From Pteria penguin (Eukaryota > Mollusca > Bivalvia > Pterioida > Pteriidae): a DNA stretch of 64,000 nt. The notes beneath the pieces are model-generated. The model worked only from the letters and a program-made list of their open reading frames with translations. It had not been told where the DNA came from and did no database searches. The stretch covers positions 30,378,769 through 30,442,768 of the forward strand of contig CM068588.1 in assembly GCA_035048485.1 (NCBI GenBank), given 5' to 3'. The position numbers and the translations under genes were made by a program. Position 1 is the stretch's first letter. The number at the start of each line of letters is the position of its first letter. This document shows, piece after piece, positions 10,775 through 23,365 of this stretch.

Positions 10775-12840
10775 TTACAGCGATATGCCACGCTCAATCA
10801 ACTTCACAACAATGAGAAAATTTGGATATGTATAAAAAAATAGTTTATATGTAAAGATGATGGATAAATCCAAATCATAAGTCCGAAAATCATGAAACCA
10901 GAGGACATACAAAATCAGAGAAAATGATAAAAAAGTGGAAAATAACAAAATATGTCTACTGGAAGAGCATATGTGGACCCCTATAATGGAGTAAGAACAG
11001 GTGCCCGGGGAGAGTGAGCATCTCCTACTTGCTAGCAACACCCCTCACATATACCCAGTAGAAAGAGTCAAATCGTGTAAATCCGATATATATTTATATA
11101 TGTAGAAGTCGAAGTAGGTAACCTTCTGGTATAGAAGGTGTCAAATCTGTGTACAATGATCAGAATCGGTCTCAGTCCAGAATATCATTTAAAAGTCTGG
11201 ATAACGAGATTTCATATGCAGTAATAAGAGTCTCGTAACGACCATAGAAATTCCTCAGTGACGTTGCTAGTCTAGCACATATATAACCCTAGTTGAGTAG
11301 CTTATCTGAAAGTCGCTTAGCCCTCAGAACAAAGTCATTGTAATTTGAACATGCTCTGGAATAACGTATTAACTGAGATATGAATACACCATATGCGGGC
11401 GATGATGGAATGTTGCTACTTATGAAAGGAAAGTTTGTGATAGCGAAATTGAAATCGTCACGTTTGTCATAGAGTGAGGTGTTCAATTGACCATTAATAT
11501 CGAAAAACAACATAATATCTAAATACGAAGTAGAATTACTACTTTCTGTGGTTTCTTTGACCTCCAGTTCACTTGGATGGATAATGCTAAGGTAATCCGC
11601 GAATGAAGGATTATTAATTGAAAGCAAGTCATATATATATATATATATATATATATATCTGTAAATGAAATTGAAGGCAAGAGCCAATTGTTTCCTTCCT
11701 TGCATAAGCAAAGACTGAATGAATTCAGCTTCGTATGAGTAAAGGAATATGTCAGGCATAGGCAGGGCACATTTACTGCCAATTGGAATGCCGACAATTT
11801 GTTAAAAAAACCTTTCCTCCAAACACCACAAAAATGTTATCGATATGAAAGTTCAATATCTGGATGACATCTGTTTCAGTGTATTTATTTTTGGAATCAG
11901 AATTTTCCCTAACAAAGTAAGTTTTATCATGGCCTATAACTATATATTTGAATTTGCTGCTTCCGTTTTTACTAGTAAATGCATTTTGAATAACTTCCGC
12001 TAATTTGTCTTTTAATTTCTGATGAGGGATCGTTGTGTAAAGAGTCGAAAAGTCAAAAGACTTGATGCAGTGAATTTTAATAAAAGTTTTTGATTTAAGA
12101 TGTTCCAACAATTTTTTTGAATTTTTAAGGATTCATATTTAATTAATTCCCCTTCTAGAATATACTGTTTTGCAATACGAATGAAGGCCAGATCTAATTT
12201 CTGATAATATTTTTGTGAGTAGCATTGACACAGATTTTGTGGAACACTTCGAGGAACCAGCGATAAAGCGTTGTTTGTAAGGATTTTTGTGCATTTTTGG
12301 AATGCAGTACAAATATGGTAGTTCTAAATTTAATTTATTTGTGTCAATACCAAACGAATTGAGGACAGATTTATGATTCTCAAGTATTCCGAAACCAAAA
12401 AGTTCGGGAGAGTATAAATAGGATTTCCTGGAGATAAATTTAATCCTAATTCTTTCACTAGGCTGTCAAAGTAATATTTCTCACAAGTAAATGTATAATT
12501 ATTAGACGCTTTATCTGCTGGGGTAATGATATAATGTTCTTGGAGGAATGTAAGTTCTCTTATAACATCAGGATCTTTAAAAATAGATTCGAATCTGGTG
12601 TTTACAGAGCCTTGTAATTTTTTAATTTTTGATCTCAGCAGTACTGCAATAGATTTTATCCACTCCGAAAGCGTGTCAACCTGTACTTCCTCTCTTTTTA
12701 TCCATCGTATAACATATACCTCGCTGCAGCTGATAATATTCTCAAACTTTTGGCTCCATGTGAATGATCTGGGTTCTCTGTTTTTGGATCTTTAAGTAAA
12801 ACTTCTCTTAATTTGATGTTTTTTGTTAAGTTATAATAGA
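10775..12840 (-). pseudogene. Family A Penelope-like retroelement with near-full RT, inactivated
   Basis: On the minus strand from about 12800: a helical N-terminal part with REEVQVDTLSEW, then ITPADKASNN, then the Lys-His-Lys segment, then FDFSTLYTTIPH (about 12050, RT motif A), FGGKVF (about 11815), YSYEAEFIQSL, the motif C region at 11631-11660, IIHPSELEVKETT, SYLDIMLFFD, YDKRDDFNFAITNFPF, SNIPSSPAYGVFISQLIRYS, and LLNQGY. The tail (11280-10775) carries the family's conserved motif. Frameshifts and stops separate the blocks. The YIDD box is destroyed by a TA-repeat expansion. Nearly the same 3' half is found inside the LINE at 38540-39113. Confidence 0.8.
11631..11657. repeat. (TA)n expansion inside the RT catalytic box
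   Basis: About 26 bp of TA lie exactly where family A copies encode RYIDDVLSINN; the frame here reads RYIYIYIY...DLLSINN. The repeat therefore grew within the codons of motif C. Confidence 0.9.
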
Positions 12841-13297
12841 GAATGACCTGATTAACATTCTAGCCACTGGCGTTTTCTCATTCCTATTTATTTCTGTTCT
12901 GTTCTAAAAAGCGAACAAGAAATGATGACTTTTCTGTTAAAAAGGTTGTTTTTTCCCGTTATTCAATACGTGCGTCATATTTCTGGAGGTGGATAACTAT
13001 AATGACTTCTGGTTTTTGTTTATACTTTAGATGTAAAACTGATGTATACGTGCGGTTAGGTCATTATTTTCTCGGAATTCGTAATTGGTTGTTGACTTAA
13101 ACAAATGAAAAGTTAAATTTTAATCGCAGATTGAAATTCGATATCTGTGATTTAGTCAGTATTAACTATAAAACTTAAGATTATTTGTTTTAGATAAGTT
13201 GATTTTATTTAGATAACTAATTCCCCTCGTTTCCTTTTCCATGTTTGACAATTAGTGATTTCTCATAAACTTACTATAGTGTACAGTGTATAGTATA
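12841..13297. other. No gene seen
   Basis: AT-rich spacer; no recognisable repeat. Confidence 0.5.
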
Positions 13298-13548
13298 TAT
13301 ATTTATAAACCACAAATAGACTCAGTGAAACACCTGGGAATACTATGGACCTTGGATCTCCGAAAAATACCTGAAAAATAAAGACAAATTAGAAAAACAA
13401 AAAGCACAAAGACATTACAGCTAACAAGGCACCGTATATTTCACTTATATTCGTTCTCCAGCGGGAACCTGAGCCAACGAGCTATGTTACCGAATCGCCT
13501 ACCTGTCATGCATCAGACCATCTAACGGATTGTGCTACCAGTGATCCA
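13298..13548 (-). mobile_element. SINE S3, diverged full-length copy
   Basis: Same order as the better copy at 14301-14545, read on the minus strand: tRNA-like head with TAGCACAATCCGTTAGATGGTCTGATGC (A-box region), a weak B-box region, then a body with ATATAAGTGAAATATA and the 3' motif CGGAGATCCAAGGTCCA. Abuts TA-rich sequence on its 3' side. Confidence 0.7.
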
Positions 13549-14300
<752 letters not shown>

Positions 14301-14548
14301 TAAAGCACAAATAAAATCAGTGAAACACCTGGGAGACCAATGGACCTTGGATCTCCGAAGAAATTCCTGTTGAAGTAAAGACAAATCAGACAAACATATA
14401 AAGCACAAAGACACTACAGTTAACAGGGCATCCTATATTTCACTTATATTCGTTCCCCGTCTGGGACTCGAAACTACAACCTATGGCACCTAATCACCTA
14501 GCTGTCATGCATCCGACCCTCTAACCGACTGAGCTACCCGAGCTACAC
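14301..14548 (-). mobile_element. SINE S3, full-length tRNA-headed copy
   Basis: On the minus strand the head reads GGGTAGCTCAGTCGGTTAGA (A box) and GTTTCGAGTCCC (B box), about 60 bp apart. A body of about 150 bp follows, ending TGCTTTATATA. Internal pol III promoter boxes of this form identify a tRNA-derived SINE. The head is too interrupted to be a functional tRNA. Confidence 0.85.
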
Positions 14549-14685
14549 AAAAATAGAGCTTTAATAGCTAATCATTAGCTAATCGCATGCATAACAACAC
14601 GGCCGCGGAATGTGAGGGGATTTACCCAACGTAAACCCAGGCGGATCCTCTGAAAGAATACAATCAGTGAAATAGAAATAAACAT
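14549..14685. other. Short spacer
   Basis: Contains TTAATAGCTAATCATTAGCTAATCG, a small direct repeat; nothing else recognised. Confidence 0.4.
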
Positions 14686-14763
14686 ATAAAGCACAAAAAG
14701 AATCAGTGAAACACCTGGGAGTACAATGGACCTTGGATCTCCGAAGAAATACCTATAGAAATA
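14686..14763 (-). mobile_element. SINE S3, 3' fragment
   Basis: Only the 3' end (ATATAAAGCAC ... GGACCTTGGATCTCCGAAG on the plus strand) remains, directly next to the family B tail at 14766. Confidence 0.75.
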
Positions 14764-14765
14764 AA

Positions 14766-15290
14766 AGAAAAAAGAGGAGTTACTGGCTCAGTTATGTGGC
14801 AGAAGTCACCATGGAGCTATACAATACATGAATATAAATAATATATTAGAACATATAACACATTACAAAAATATTTGATTGTAGTGCAATTACGATACCG
14901 ACTTAGGACGGTCATTTAATTTGACAAAAGCCAAACAAATGGTGTTGTTAGCCGGTTTACGGGCCCATCTTCCCACTCACCGTAACAGCAGAACAATCAA
15001 AGGACGTATATTTAAAAATTTATAAATAATCCTCCATATAAAGAACAAGGGTCAACAGGTATCGCATATTGAGAGGTCATAAAAAAATAAACATGTAAGG
15101 TACTGTAAACACATAATGGTATAAAAATATATGCGACATCAACATGATAAACCGTGCTCTGCCAGTCTGAAAACGAGGTAAGACCCTAGATCTGTAGGAG
15201 TCCCGACTAACAGTTAGAGGGGACGAGGTTCAGGACCATGTCTCCTCTGAAAGAGGTTTGGACAAGGCCCGTCATATAGTCCCCAAACAA
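14766..15290 (-). mobile_element. Family B (subtype B2) retroelement 3' tail fragment
   Basis: Begins with the shared 3' end (plus strand AAAAAAGAGGAGTTACTGGC, also at 30908 and 41497). It runs through the conserved core with TACGATACCGACTTAGGACG and CGGTTTACGGGCCCA to the block CCTCTGAAAGAGGTTTGGAC, then stops. The RT is missing (5' truncation). Confidence 0.8.
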
Positions 15291-15425
15291 ATGAGACAAA
15301 CATATAAAGCAGAAAGACACTACAGCTAACAAGGCACCCTATATTTCTTATTCGTTCCCCGATTGGGACTCTAACCCATGACCTATGGTACCAAATCACC
15401 TAGCTGTCATGCATCCGACCCTCCA
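15291..15425 (-). mobile_element. SINE S3, internal fragment
   Basis: Matches S3 from the ACATATAAAGCA end through the B-box region to CACCTAGCTGTCATGCATCCGACC; cut off inside the A-box half. It joins the family B fragment at AAACAAATGAGACAAAC. Confidence 0.75.
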
Positions 15426-16235
15426 TATACATATATCAAACGGGAACTGAAGGAAAAATATTGCATCCAAAATTTTAAACCTAAGCTCAACTTATATTAT
15501 TCATTTTCCATTATATAACGTCAAAAACTTCAATCGGAAGTTTACTATTAAACTCCCGTATATTATTGATACTATGAGTCATTGAGATGACGTCACTGTA
15601 CTACAGTAACATAGTTACGTTATATGTATGTTGTTCAGTTACCTGAAGACTGTTTTATAAGAATATGAAAGTACTTGTGTGAAATACAACGATTAACTTG
15701 GAAATGTTGGACTTCTATATATATTAAATATGCAAACACCGTAAAGACAATACTTTGTTCCCAATAAATCTGAATTTGAGAAGATATGGCAAGAATATAT
15801 ATTTCATTATATTTCACATGATTCATAAAATTATGATAAAGGATTTTCACAATGTCAAAACTATGCTATTCTGTTCATTCCTCATTCGAAAGCTCGAGTG
15901 AAGATTTAATGCGTAACTTTGTCTAAGTGAAATGTATGGAACCAGGACACACTTCTTAATTAACAAATTCTTATATCATTTTGAGGCAGAAGGCACCCAG
16001 TCTGCCTTGTCATCTAGTTTCACTTTAATTCGTGTTCAAGTTCGCATTCCTTTTCATCTGGAATCTCACGAAATATTATCAATTTATTGTGGACTTCGAG
16101 ATTTGATTAATCCCTAAGTACTTCTTTGTATTTTCTTTGTTGTACTGGGATATTCTTTCTCAAAGGAAAATATGATTTTGGATATCAATTTTATGTTAGT
16201 GTATCTTATCTGCAATTCAAATAACAAGGATAAAC
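15426..16235. other. No gene seen
   Basis: AT-rich spacer. A 61-codon frame at 15932-16117 has no recognisable motif. Confidence 0.5.
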
Positions 16236-18290
16236 ATTAAAGAGAAAACTGAAGACATCTGAAAAAGCTGCATGACAAAAATCACCAAGGACATGCACAC
16301 AAAAAATGACAAAGTAGAATATACACTGAAAAACATTACAAAAATATTTGCGGTTACGATACCGATTTAGGATGGTCAATTGAAGTAACAAACGTCATTC
16401 AATTGGTGTGGCTAACCGATTTACGGGCGTCCACCTTCCCACTCACCGCAAAAGCAGCACAATCAAAGGACACACATTTTAAATATATAAATGATCCTCT
16501 ATATAGAGAACAGGGATCAACAGGTTTCTCAAGAAGAAAGGTCATAAAAAATTAAGTACACACGAAAAGTTTGTAGAAAAATATGTTGCTATCAAAAATG
16601 TGTAAGGCGACATCAAGATGAGTAAATTGTGCCCTGCCCGTCTGTAAGCCGAGCTCAGATTCTTTATCAATAGGAGTCCCGACTAACAGTCAGAGGGGAC
16701 GAAGATCAGGACCTTGTCTCCTCTGAAAAGGTTTGGACAAGGCCTGTCATAGAGTCCCTACCGCTCTGTTAGTCAGCGTACAACGCTCATGCGAAAGTCT
16801 GCATTGGGTTGTAGAGGGACCCAATACAAGAACTATGGTCTTAGCGATGATATCGGGGGCCTATTGTCGATGTCGAAGGCGTTCAATAATTTTAGAACCT
16901 GCTAATAAGAAATTATCAGAACCTTTGACCCTCCTTAGTTTGTACAGTAGATCACCATAGAAATTGGGATGGGATATTCCGCTGGATCCGTATTGTTGAA
17001 AAGTCACATTTCCAAATTTAGATAAAATGTCTGAATAAGATCTGAAAAATTTACCAAAAGTTTTTCGAAGTTTATGATATCTATAGCCCTGCGTAATAAG
17101 TTTAAACGTAATCTGAGAATTTTTTTTTAAATCCAAAACATCAGTGCAGGCTCTAGCGAACCGAACCAATTGGCTAATATATATACCATATGATGGGAGT
17201 CTGGGGACATCACCATCTAGATAAGGGAAATGTACAATAGGAAATCCAAAGTCGTCACGTTTATCATATATGTTGGTATGAATATTGTTAATTATTTTAA
17301 TATCTAAGTGCAAAAAAGGTGTTTCCTGGTCGGAAGTATTGGCTTTGTTTAATTGTAGTTCAGATGGATTAATATCAGTAATATACTTTTTAAACTCAGG
17401 GTTATCGATTACTAAAATATCATCGAGATATCTAGAGGTGTCATTGAACTTAGCAATAAAGTCGAAACGTTTAGAGGTTTGAATAGAATGCATAAAGTCG
17501 CTCTCGTAACAGTACAAAAATAAATCTGCTATAAGAGGAGCGCAGTTAGTGCCAATAGGAATCCAAATAATCCGTTCATAAGGTTTGCCATTAAATTGTA
17601 CATAAATATTATCATCAAAAATGTGATGGCAGTACACAACTCAGTACAAGTCCAGTATTTATAATCATCATATTGTTTGTTAGAGAAAAATCCAGATGTA
17701 ACTAAAGTACAGAGGTCTCTGTTGAAACACCAGCGTATGAGAGACAACAATTTGGTTTTGATTAAGTAATGAGATAGAGAGGTTTATAGTGTCCCAAAAT
17801 CAAAAATAGAAACGTTATTTGCCTCAAAATTTCTCAAACGGAATTTTTCAATGACTTCGTTAGAATTTTCGATAGACCAAAAGTAATTGACTTTACTATT
17901 GCTAAAGACAGCATTACAGTACTTGATAACATGGTCTTTAACTGCAGTAAGAGAGGAGGTAATATGTTTAGAAAGCACTGTTGTAGAGCAATGACTAGAA
18001 TTTAATATAAAACATGATTTATATGGATTTTTGTGTAGTTTGGGAATCCAATACATTGTTGGAAGATAATTTTTAACAATGCTTAAATTGAAGTCACACA
18101 TAGCTTTAAAATGGTCAGATAGGATCTTGTCTTTAAACAATGGGGTTTCAACATACGCAGAAGTAGAGTTCAATTCAGTTTTAAGAACTGTCAAATAGTA
18201 TATTTTTCAAACAATGATAATAGTATTAGCTGCTTTGTCAGCAGGTACGAGGACTGGTATATAATGTGGCTGTATGAATAAATGGGAATT
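16236..18290 (-). pseudogene. Family B (subtype B1) Penelope-like retroelement with RT
   Basis: Read on the minus strand: VPADKAANT (about 18240), IPKLHKNPYKS (about 18050), FDFGTL then a TAA at 17781-17783 (RT motif A, sister copies keep a Tyr), IPIGTNCAPLIADLFLYCYE (about 17560), RYLDDILVIDN (motif C, about 17425, both Asp kept), LQLNKANT, IYDKRDDFGFPIV (about 17250), GDVPRLPSYGIYISQLVRFA, TQGYRYHKLRKTFGKF (about 17080), and a basic tail to 16861. One stop and one frameshift near 17600-17637 break an otherwise continuous RT. The 3' tail (16840-16236) contains the family B conserved core. Penelope-like membership is inferred from motif style; no endonuclease domain is visible. Confidence 0.8.
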
Positions 18291-19149
18291 AATTGTAAAA
18301 CTATTTATTCGTATATCGAAAATTTTTAAGATTTCATTTTTCCATACAAGAAATAGCAACAATTAATATTATACATTCTGTGTGTAATTCTCATTTCGAT
18401 ATTTGTAATACAATATTTGTTGTGAACCAGAAACCTAATATATACCGTAAAGAGACAAAACAAAAGGCTAGTAGAGATATTTGGACACACTGTAAATATC
18501 ATCCTTTCTTGCATTGCTCATCATACCTTGACAAGTTCTTAATCATAAATTGTATAATGGAATGCTCTAATTACAATGTACATGTTCCAATAATTATATT
18601 TATATGCTATATAGGGGTATATTGAAAATGAAACACCGCATTTGCACCACTTTATAATAAACTTTATCATGAAAAAGAAAGATCTCCTAAGTTGAGATTT
18701 AAGTCCTGACGAAAGAAAATAGGTGTGCGAATTTTCAATTTTAATCTGCAACTTTCCCACCTCTAGATAAGTCTAATATTCTATAACGCAAAACATACAC
18801 CGATGATCGATGATAACCAATGATTGAATGAACAATTCCTAGTCGATTTCGATTTTTCTGTAGATTGAGCTATGTCAGCGATGAGAAGAACAAGTTAATG
18901 TAATAATATATGTGTAAAAGAAAAATTGATTTATACTTATCCTCTCGAGGAAGTGAGGTCTCATTCTGAGGACATGACACAAACCACCAAAAACACGAAA
19001 AATTGTCAGTAATGAGCATAGCATGCGACAAAATAATTCAGATCTATATAACACAAGTGAAAGTTGGCTAGGGAAGGGGAGGAAGTATTTTGTCTCCTCT
19101 GCACCCGTAAAATCGCCTATTACAGGTTTTTCTGCTTACATGGCGTCAA
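18291..19149. other. No gene seen
   Basis: AT-rich spacer between two oppositely oriented retroelement relics. Confidence 0.5.
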
Positions 19150-21000
19150 AATTTTGATATTATTATGAACTCATGTAAGGAGTATGCCAGACGTTGGGCT
19201 AAGAGAGAGAAGGTTGAAAAAGACTCTCTTTCTGAATGACTGAAATCGATCAGAAGTGTGCTGAAGAAAAGAGTTCGAAGACTTTCTCATTTTTTCAAGA
19301 GCAAATACCGTTCTATATTTCGTGACTCCAGCGTCGTTAGAGAACTTTCTCGATTTCACGAAAATTTGGTAATCCAACTTGCACAGTTACAAATCTGTCT
19401 TCTTCAGAGGTAGTGGATAGTCACAAGTCAGTTCTCGGTTCATTCGGTATTACTATAAATGAATCTGATCTCGAACTACCATATCTTTTTTGGATTCCAA
19501 AGATGCATAAAACTCCATATAAGCAGCGATTCATAACTGGATCTTCAAAGTGTTCCACCAAGCCTCTTTCCATGTTACTCATTAAAATTCTAACAAAAAT
19601 CAAACATGATCTTTAGACATACTGCTCTACTGCTTACTCTAGAAGCGGAATCAATTAGATGTAGATCCTAAAGAATTCCAAGGAACTTCTAGAGCACTTC
19701 AAATATTCTATTTTCAATTGTGTCACTAGCATAAAACCTTTTGACTTTTCGACTCTTTATACAACCATTCCTCATCAAAAACGGAAGAACAGAATAACAT
19801 CAATTATTCAAAACGCCTTCTTTAACAAGAAAGGAATTTGCAGGTATAAGACCTCGTTTTAGGCCACAACGACACATATTTTGTAAAGGAACACCCTGAT
19901 TCCAGCAGCAAGTATACAGAAAAAGAGATAATGCAAATGTTAGAATTTCTTATAGATAATATTTTTTGTGATATTTGGTGGGAAAGTGTTCCAACACATT
20001 GTTGGCATTCCTATGGGTACAAATTGCGCGCCTCTCCTGGCTGACATATTTTTGTACTCTTACGAAGCAGAATCCATGCAGTCTCTGCTCTCTAAAGGCA
20101 ATAAACAATTAGCATCTCGGTTCAACTTTACATACAGATACATCGATGACGTTTTGTCGATTAACAACCCTGTATTTAAGGTTCACCTCAACATCATATA
20201 TCCAAAGGAACTCAAGATAAAAGATACAACATAGAGCGCATCTTCTGCTTCGTACCTCGATATACTCCTATTAATTAGTGACGATGGTTCATTAGCAACC
20301 TCTCTTTATGACAAACGTGACGATTTCAATTTCATTATTACTAACTTCCTTTTCTGAGTAGCAACATACCTTCCTCTGCCACATGTGGCGTCTTGATTTT
20401 ACAACTTATAAGGTATGCCAGGGCATGCTCTAAATACGAAAATTTCGTCCTGAGATCGAGGCTTCTTGCCACGAAGCTACTCTCACAAGGATATATTGGG
20501 GAATGTTTGACATGGTCACTGAGGAAGTTCTATGGTCGACATAGGGATCTAGTGCAATTTCAGATTCCTCTTTCAAGAATTTAACCGATATTTTGAGACC
20601 TGAACATACGAAATAACCATCTTAACTTTTTGACTATTCTTGATTTGACATGATATGTGTATGTATACAGACATTTTTTGACGTGCGCATCCGACACCGG
20701 AATATCAGTTTGGTAGCTTTTCTTGCCTTGAAAGGAAAATTTGACTTCGTATTCTTGTCTCCTTCCTGTGTTCGTGCGTGTATATTTGTGTATTTACCTC
20801 CTCGACTTGAAAGGTTGTTGCAGGACTTTTACGACGGGTATTGCATGCAACCAGGGGACTCTTACTTCTCCCTCACCTCGATTTTATTGGGGTTCGCATT
20901 TGTCTGAAAATGACACTATTCACGATATTGTCCTTTTATTCCATGGACTATGATATATGGTTTACCCTTCGGTACTTCTTCGTTTTTTATTTACAGGTAT
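19150..21000 (+). pseudogene. Family A Penelope-like retroelement, most complete plus-strand copy
   Basis: Blocks in order: EYARRWAKREKVEKDSLSE (19170), a gap, YLFWIPKMHKTPYKQRFI (19480), CSTKPLSMLL (19555), FDFSTLYTTIPHQK (19740, RT motif A), FGGKVFQHIVGIPMGTNCAP (19970), LYSYEAESMQSLLSKG, RYIDDVLSINN (20135, motif C with both Asp), IYPKELKIKDTT, YLDILLL, LYDKRDDFNF (20310), LIRYARACS and LRKFYG. Stops and frameshifts occur throughout, including TAG at 20232-20234. The tail to about 21000 includes GACGGGTATTGCATGCAACCAG and the CTTCGGTACTTCTTCG end. Confidence 0.8.
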
Positions 21001-22032
21001 TCAGATCCCTTCATTGTGTTTATTTATCAAGGAGGTCGTACTTGGGTTACTTGCTAGAATCTGTCAACCGAAAATTCGAATGCATATGAAAACAGAGGAC
21101 AAAGAACATATCTACAGTTTCAAGAAAAAATTAAAATAGGGTGTACACTGTATCGCAGTGAAATGGGGGGGGGGGGGGGCAACGCAAAGTTACCTTTATT
21201 TTGACATTCAGAGTAATGGGAAAAACCAGCAAAACAACACAAATATTGAAAAAAAAATCTTTAATTGGGATTTTTATATTCATTTGCACGATTATAGAGC
21301 TTATAATGTTACATCAAATTATGTGAAGAAAGTGGGGTGTATGCATGGGAATAAAGCTAAACTGTCATCTCCAAATAAAATTTGGAGTCAAAATTTATGA
21401 AAAACTATATACAATAGGTATGAAATTTACGATTTTCATAGTAATATACTCCAAACAGTAAATTTATTACCAAGATCTTAAAAAGGTAGATCATATGTTT
21501 TTTCCATAATTACCTCATCATACTCCCAGGACTGAAATTGATTAGGGGAGGGTATACTCATGTAGGGAAGTTCTGTGTAAATTGTCTGCAAGATTAATAT
21601 GTTTTAAAAACTTCTTAGTTATATAAATACAACCGCTATATATACAGTGAAACAATTCATGTGACAATCGTTCCCCATGACATAAGCGTACGTTATGACC
21701 AAAGTCCTGTCTTTGGTTTCAAGATTGCATGGAGTTTAAAATGTTGACTTTAGTGTCTATTTCATACAACAATCGCTCTTGTTTAGATCTGCTTCATATT
21801 TTATTACTTTGTTAACTATGTCTAACACATTAGAGTGCTGTGCTCTTGACCCAAGGTCATATCGTCAAGGTCACAGTGAACCCAAAAGTGGATCAGCTTC
21901 AAAATCGCAAAAGCGTTGCCACAAAAGTAGTGTCATTACTTTGACCCAAAGTCATATTTCCAGTTTCAAGTTTTCAGTTATGTTCCATGTATGTCGTCTC
22001 GCCATACCGAATTGACAGGTATTATATTCAGT
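21001..22032. other. No gene seen; G homopolymer at about 21164
   Basis: AT-rich spacer. Near 21825-21980 there are nuclear-receptor-like half sites (CAAGGTCA, GACCCAAAGTCA) similar in style to the array at 57.8 kb. Confidence 0.45.
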
Positions 22033-22195
22033 GGTTACCATGCGAGTGTTTTACAAAAACTGACAGGGTATCGGCAAATACCCTGTCAGAAATTTCCGTT
22101 TCACAGCAAGGCTAACGCCTCGCAGTGAAACTCAATTTCTGACAGGGTATTCGCCGATACCCTGTCAGTTTTTGTAAAACACTCGCATGGTAACC
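22033..22195. mobile_element. Foldback/MITE-like element, near-perfect 163-bp palindrome
   Basis: Arms 22033-22093 and 22134-22195 are almost perfect inverted copies (GGTTACCATGCGAGTGTTTT ... mirrored at the right end), with a spacer of about 40 bp. Each arm itself contains a hairpin, CTGACAGGGTAT facing ATACCCTGTCAG. No coding capacity. Confidence 0.9.
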
Positions 22196-22269
22196 CCATT
22201 CTAATGCATTTAACAAAAACAATTATAGGCAGAGAGTCATGGTTTTCTAAACCAATTCGCTAATCACAG

Positions 22270-22382
22270 TCATATAAAAAATTGCAGGGTATCGTGACGT
22301 TACAAATCAGAAACTGCAGGGTATCGTGACATCACATCAAAAACTGCAGGGGTATCGTGAATACCCTTGCAGTTTTTAAATT
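22270..22382. repeat. CAGGGTATCGTGA motif array
   Basis: Three direct copies of an AACTGCAGGGTATCGTGA-like motif and one inverted ATACCCTTGCAGTTTTT. The shared CAGGGTATC core links it with the foldback 80 bp to the left. Confidence 0.75.
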
Positions 22383-23063
22383 GGACAGCCAATGAGATCG
22401 CGTCTTACAAACAAAATGCATTAGAATAATTTATTGATCCGACAAATGGATGCCAAAATATGCTACTATAATATTGCATTGTTTATTCTAAATGCGCGAA
22501 TTTTATAGATTAAGTGCAATATCCTAGTTTTCAAGTAGGAAAAATGAAGAGATGTCAGGCAACATTCACTACTGACTGTTTTTCGATTTCATCCAATATA
22601 CGACATTATTTCATCAATAAATTGATTCGAGCGCAATGAATCCTAAAATACATTATACAGTATATTTCATGTAACGAATATTCGTATTTGAATCAAAATT
22701 TCATCATTTACGATTATGCACTGTATAAAACTGACGTGATGTAAAAAGTATTTATTCATCTATTAACTGGGCGGGAAATTTTACCCCCTCCCCGCCCAAA
22801 GGGTCATTTTCGGCCGTTGCAACTCCCCTTTTCGGACCAAATAGTGTAAAACGTTAGTCAAAAATTTAAAGATCCGCCTATGCTGTTTATTATTTATTTA
22901 TTTGTTTTTTATTTCGATTTACGGAGATCAGATGATTTCATCGATGAATCTAGGAAAAGGTAGAAATTTACAATAGACAGGCGACAAATTTTGTACTGGA
23001 AAGACATCGACCCGAACATTGGGATTATGCGTTTTCTGCATCCCTTACCTGTTTCTATATTTT
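22383..23063. other. No gene seen
   Basis: AT-rich spacer with a short GC-rich patch near 22768-22860. Confidence 0.45.
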
Positions 23064-23365
23064 GATGACCTCTAAACTTGAGAGAATTGTTGACCCTTAA
23101 TCTTTATATGGAGGAATATTCTTATTTTTAAATGTGTGTCCTTTGATCATTCTGCTGTGGTGGTGAGTGCGAAGTTAGGCCTGTAAACCGGTTAACTACA
23201 CCAGTTGATTGACTAATGTCATATCAAATGACCGTCCTACATCGATATCATGACTGCTCTATAATCGAATAATTTTTTTCATATCAATACACTATTTACT
23301 GTATATCCGTGGTGACTTCTGTCATACGACTGAGTCAGTAACTTTTTTGTCTTCCTTCGAGTAAT
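23064..23365 (+). mobile_element. Family B retroelement 3' tail, plus-strand copy
   Basis: Diverged match to the tail core (plus strand here: GTGGTGAGTGCGAAG ... GTAAACCGGTTAACTACACC ... GACCGTCCTACATCG) and to the 3' end (GTGACTTCTGTCATACGACTGAGTCAGTAAC). The RT is not present. Confidence 0.75.

Noticed and set aside
14470..14548. tRNA gene on the minus strand
   Set aside because: A and B boxes are present, but the body between them does not fold to a cloverleaf and the sequence recurs as a SINE head.
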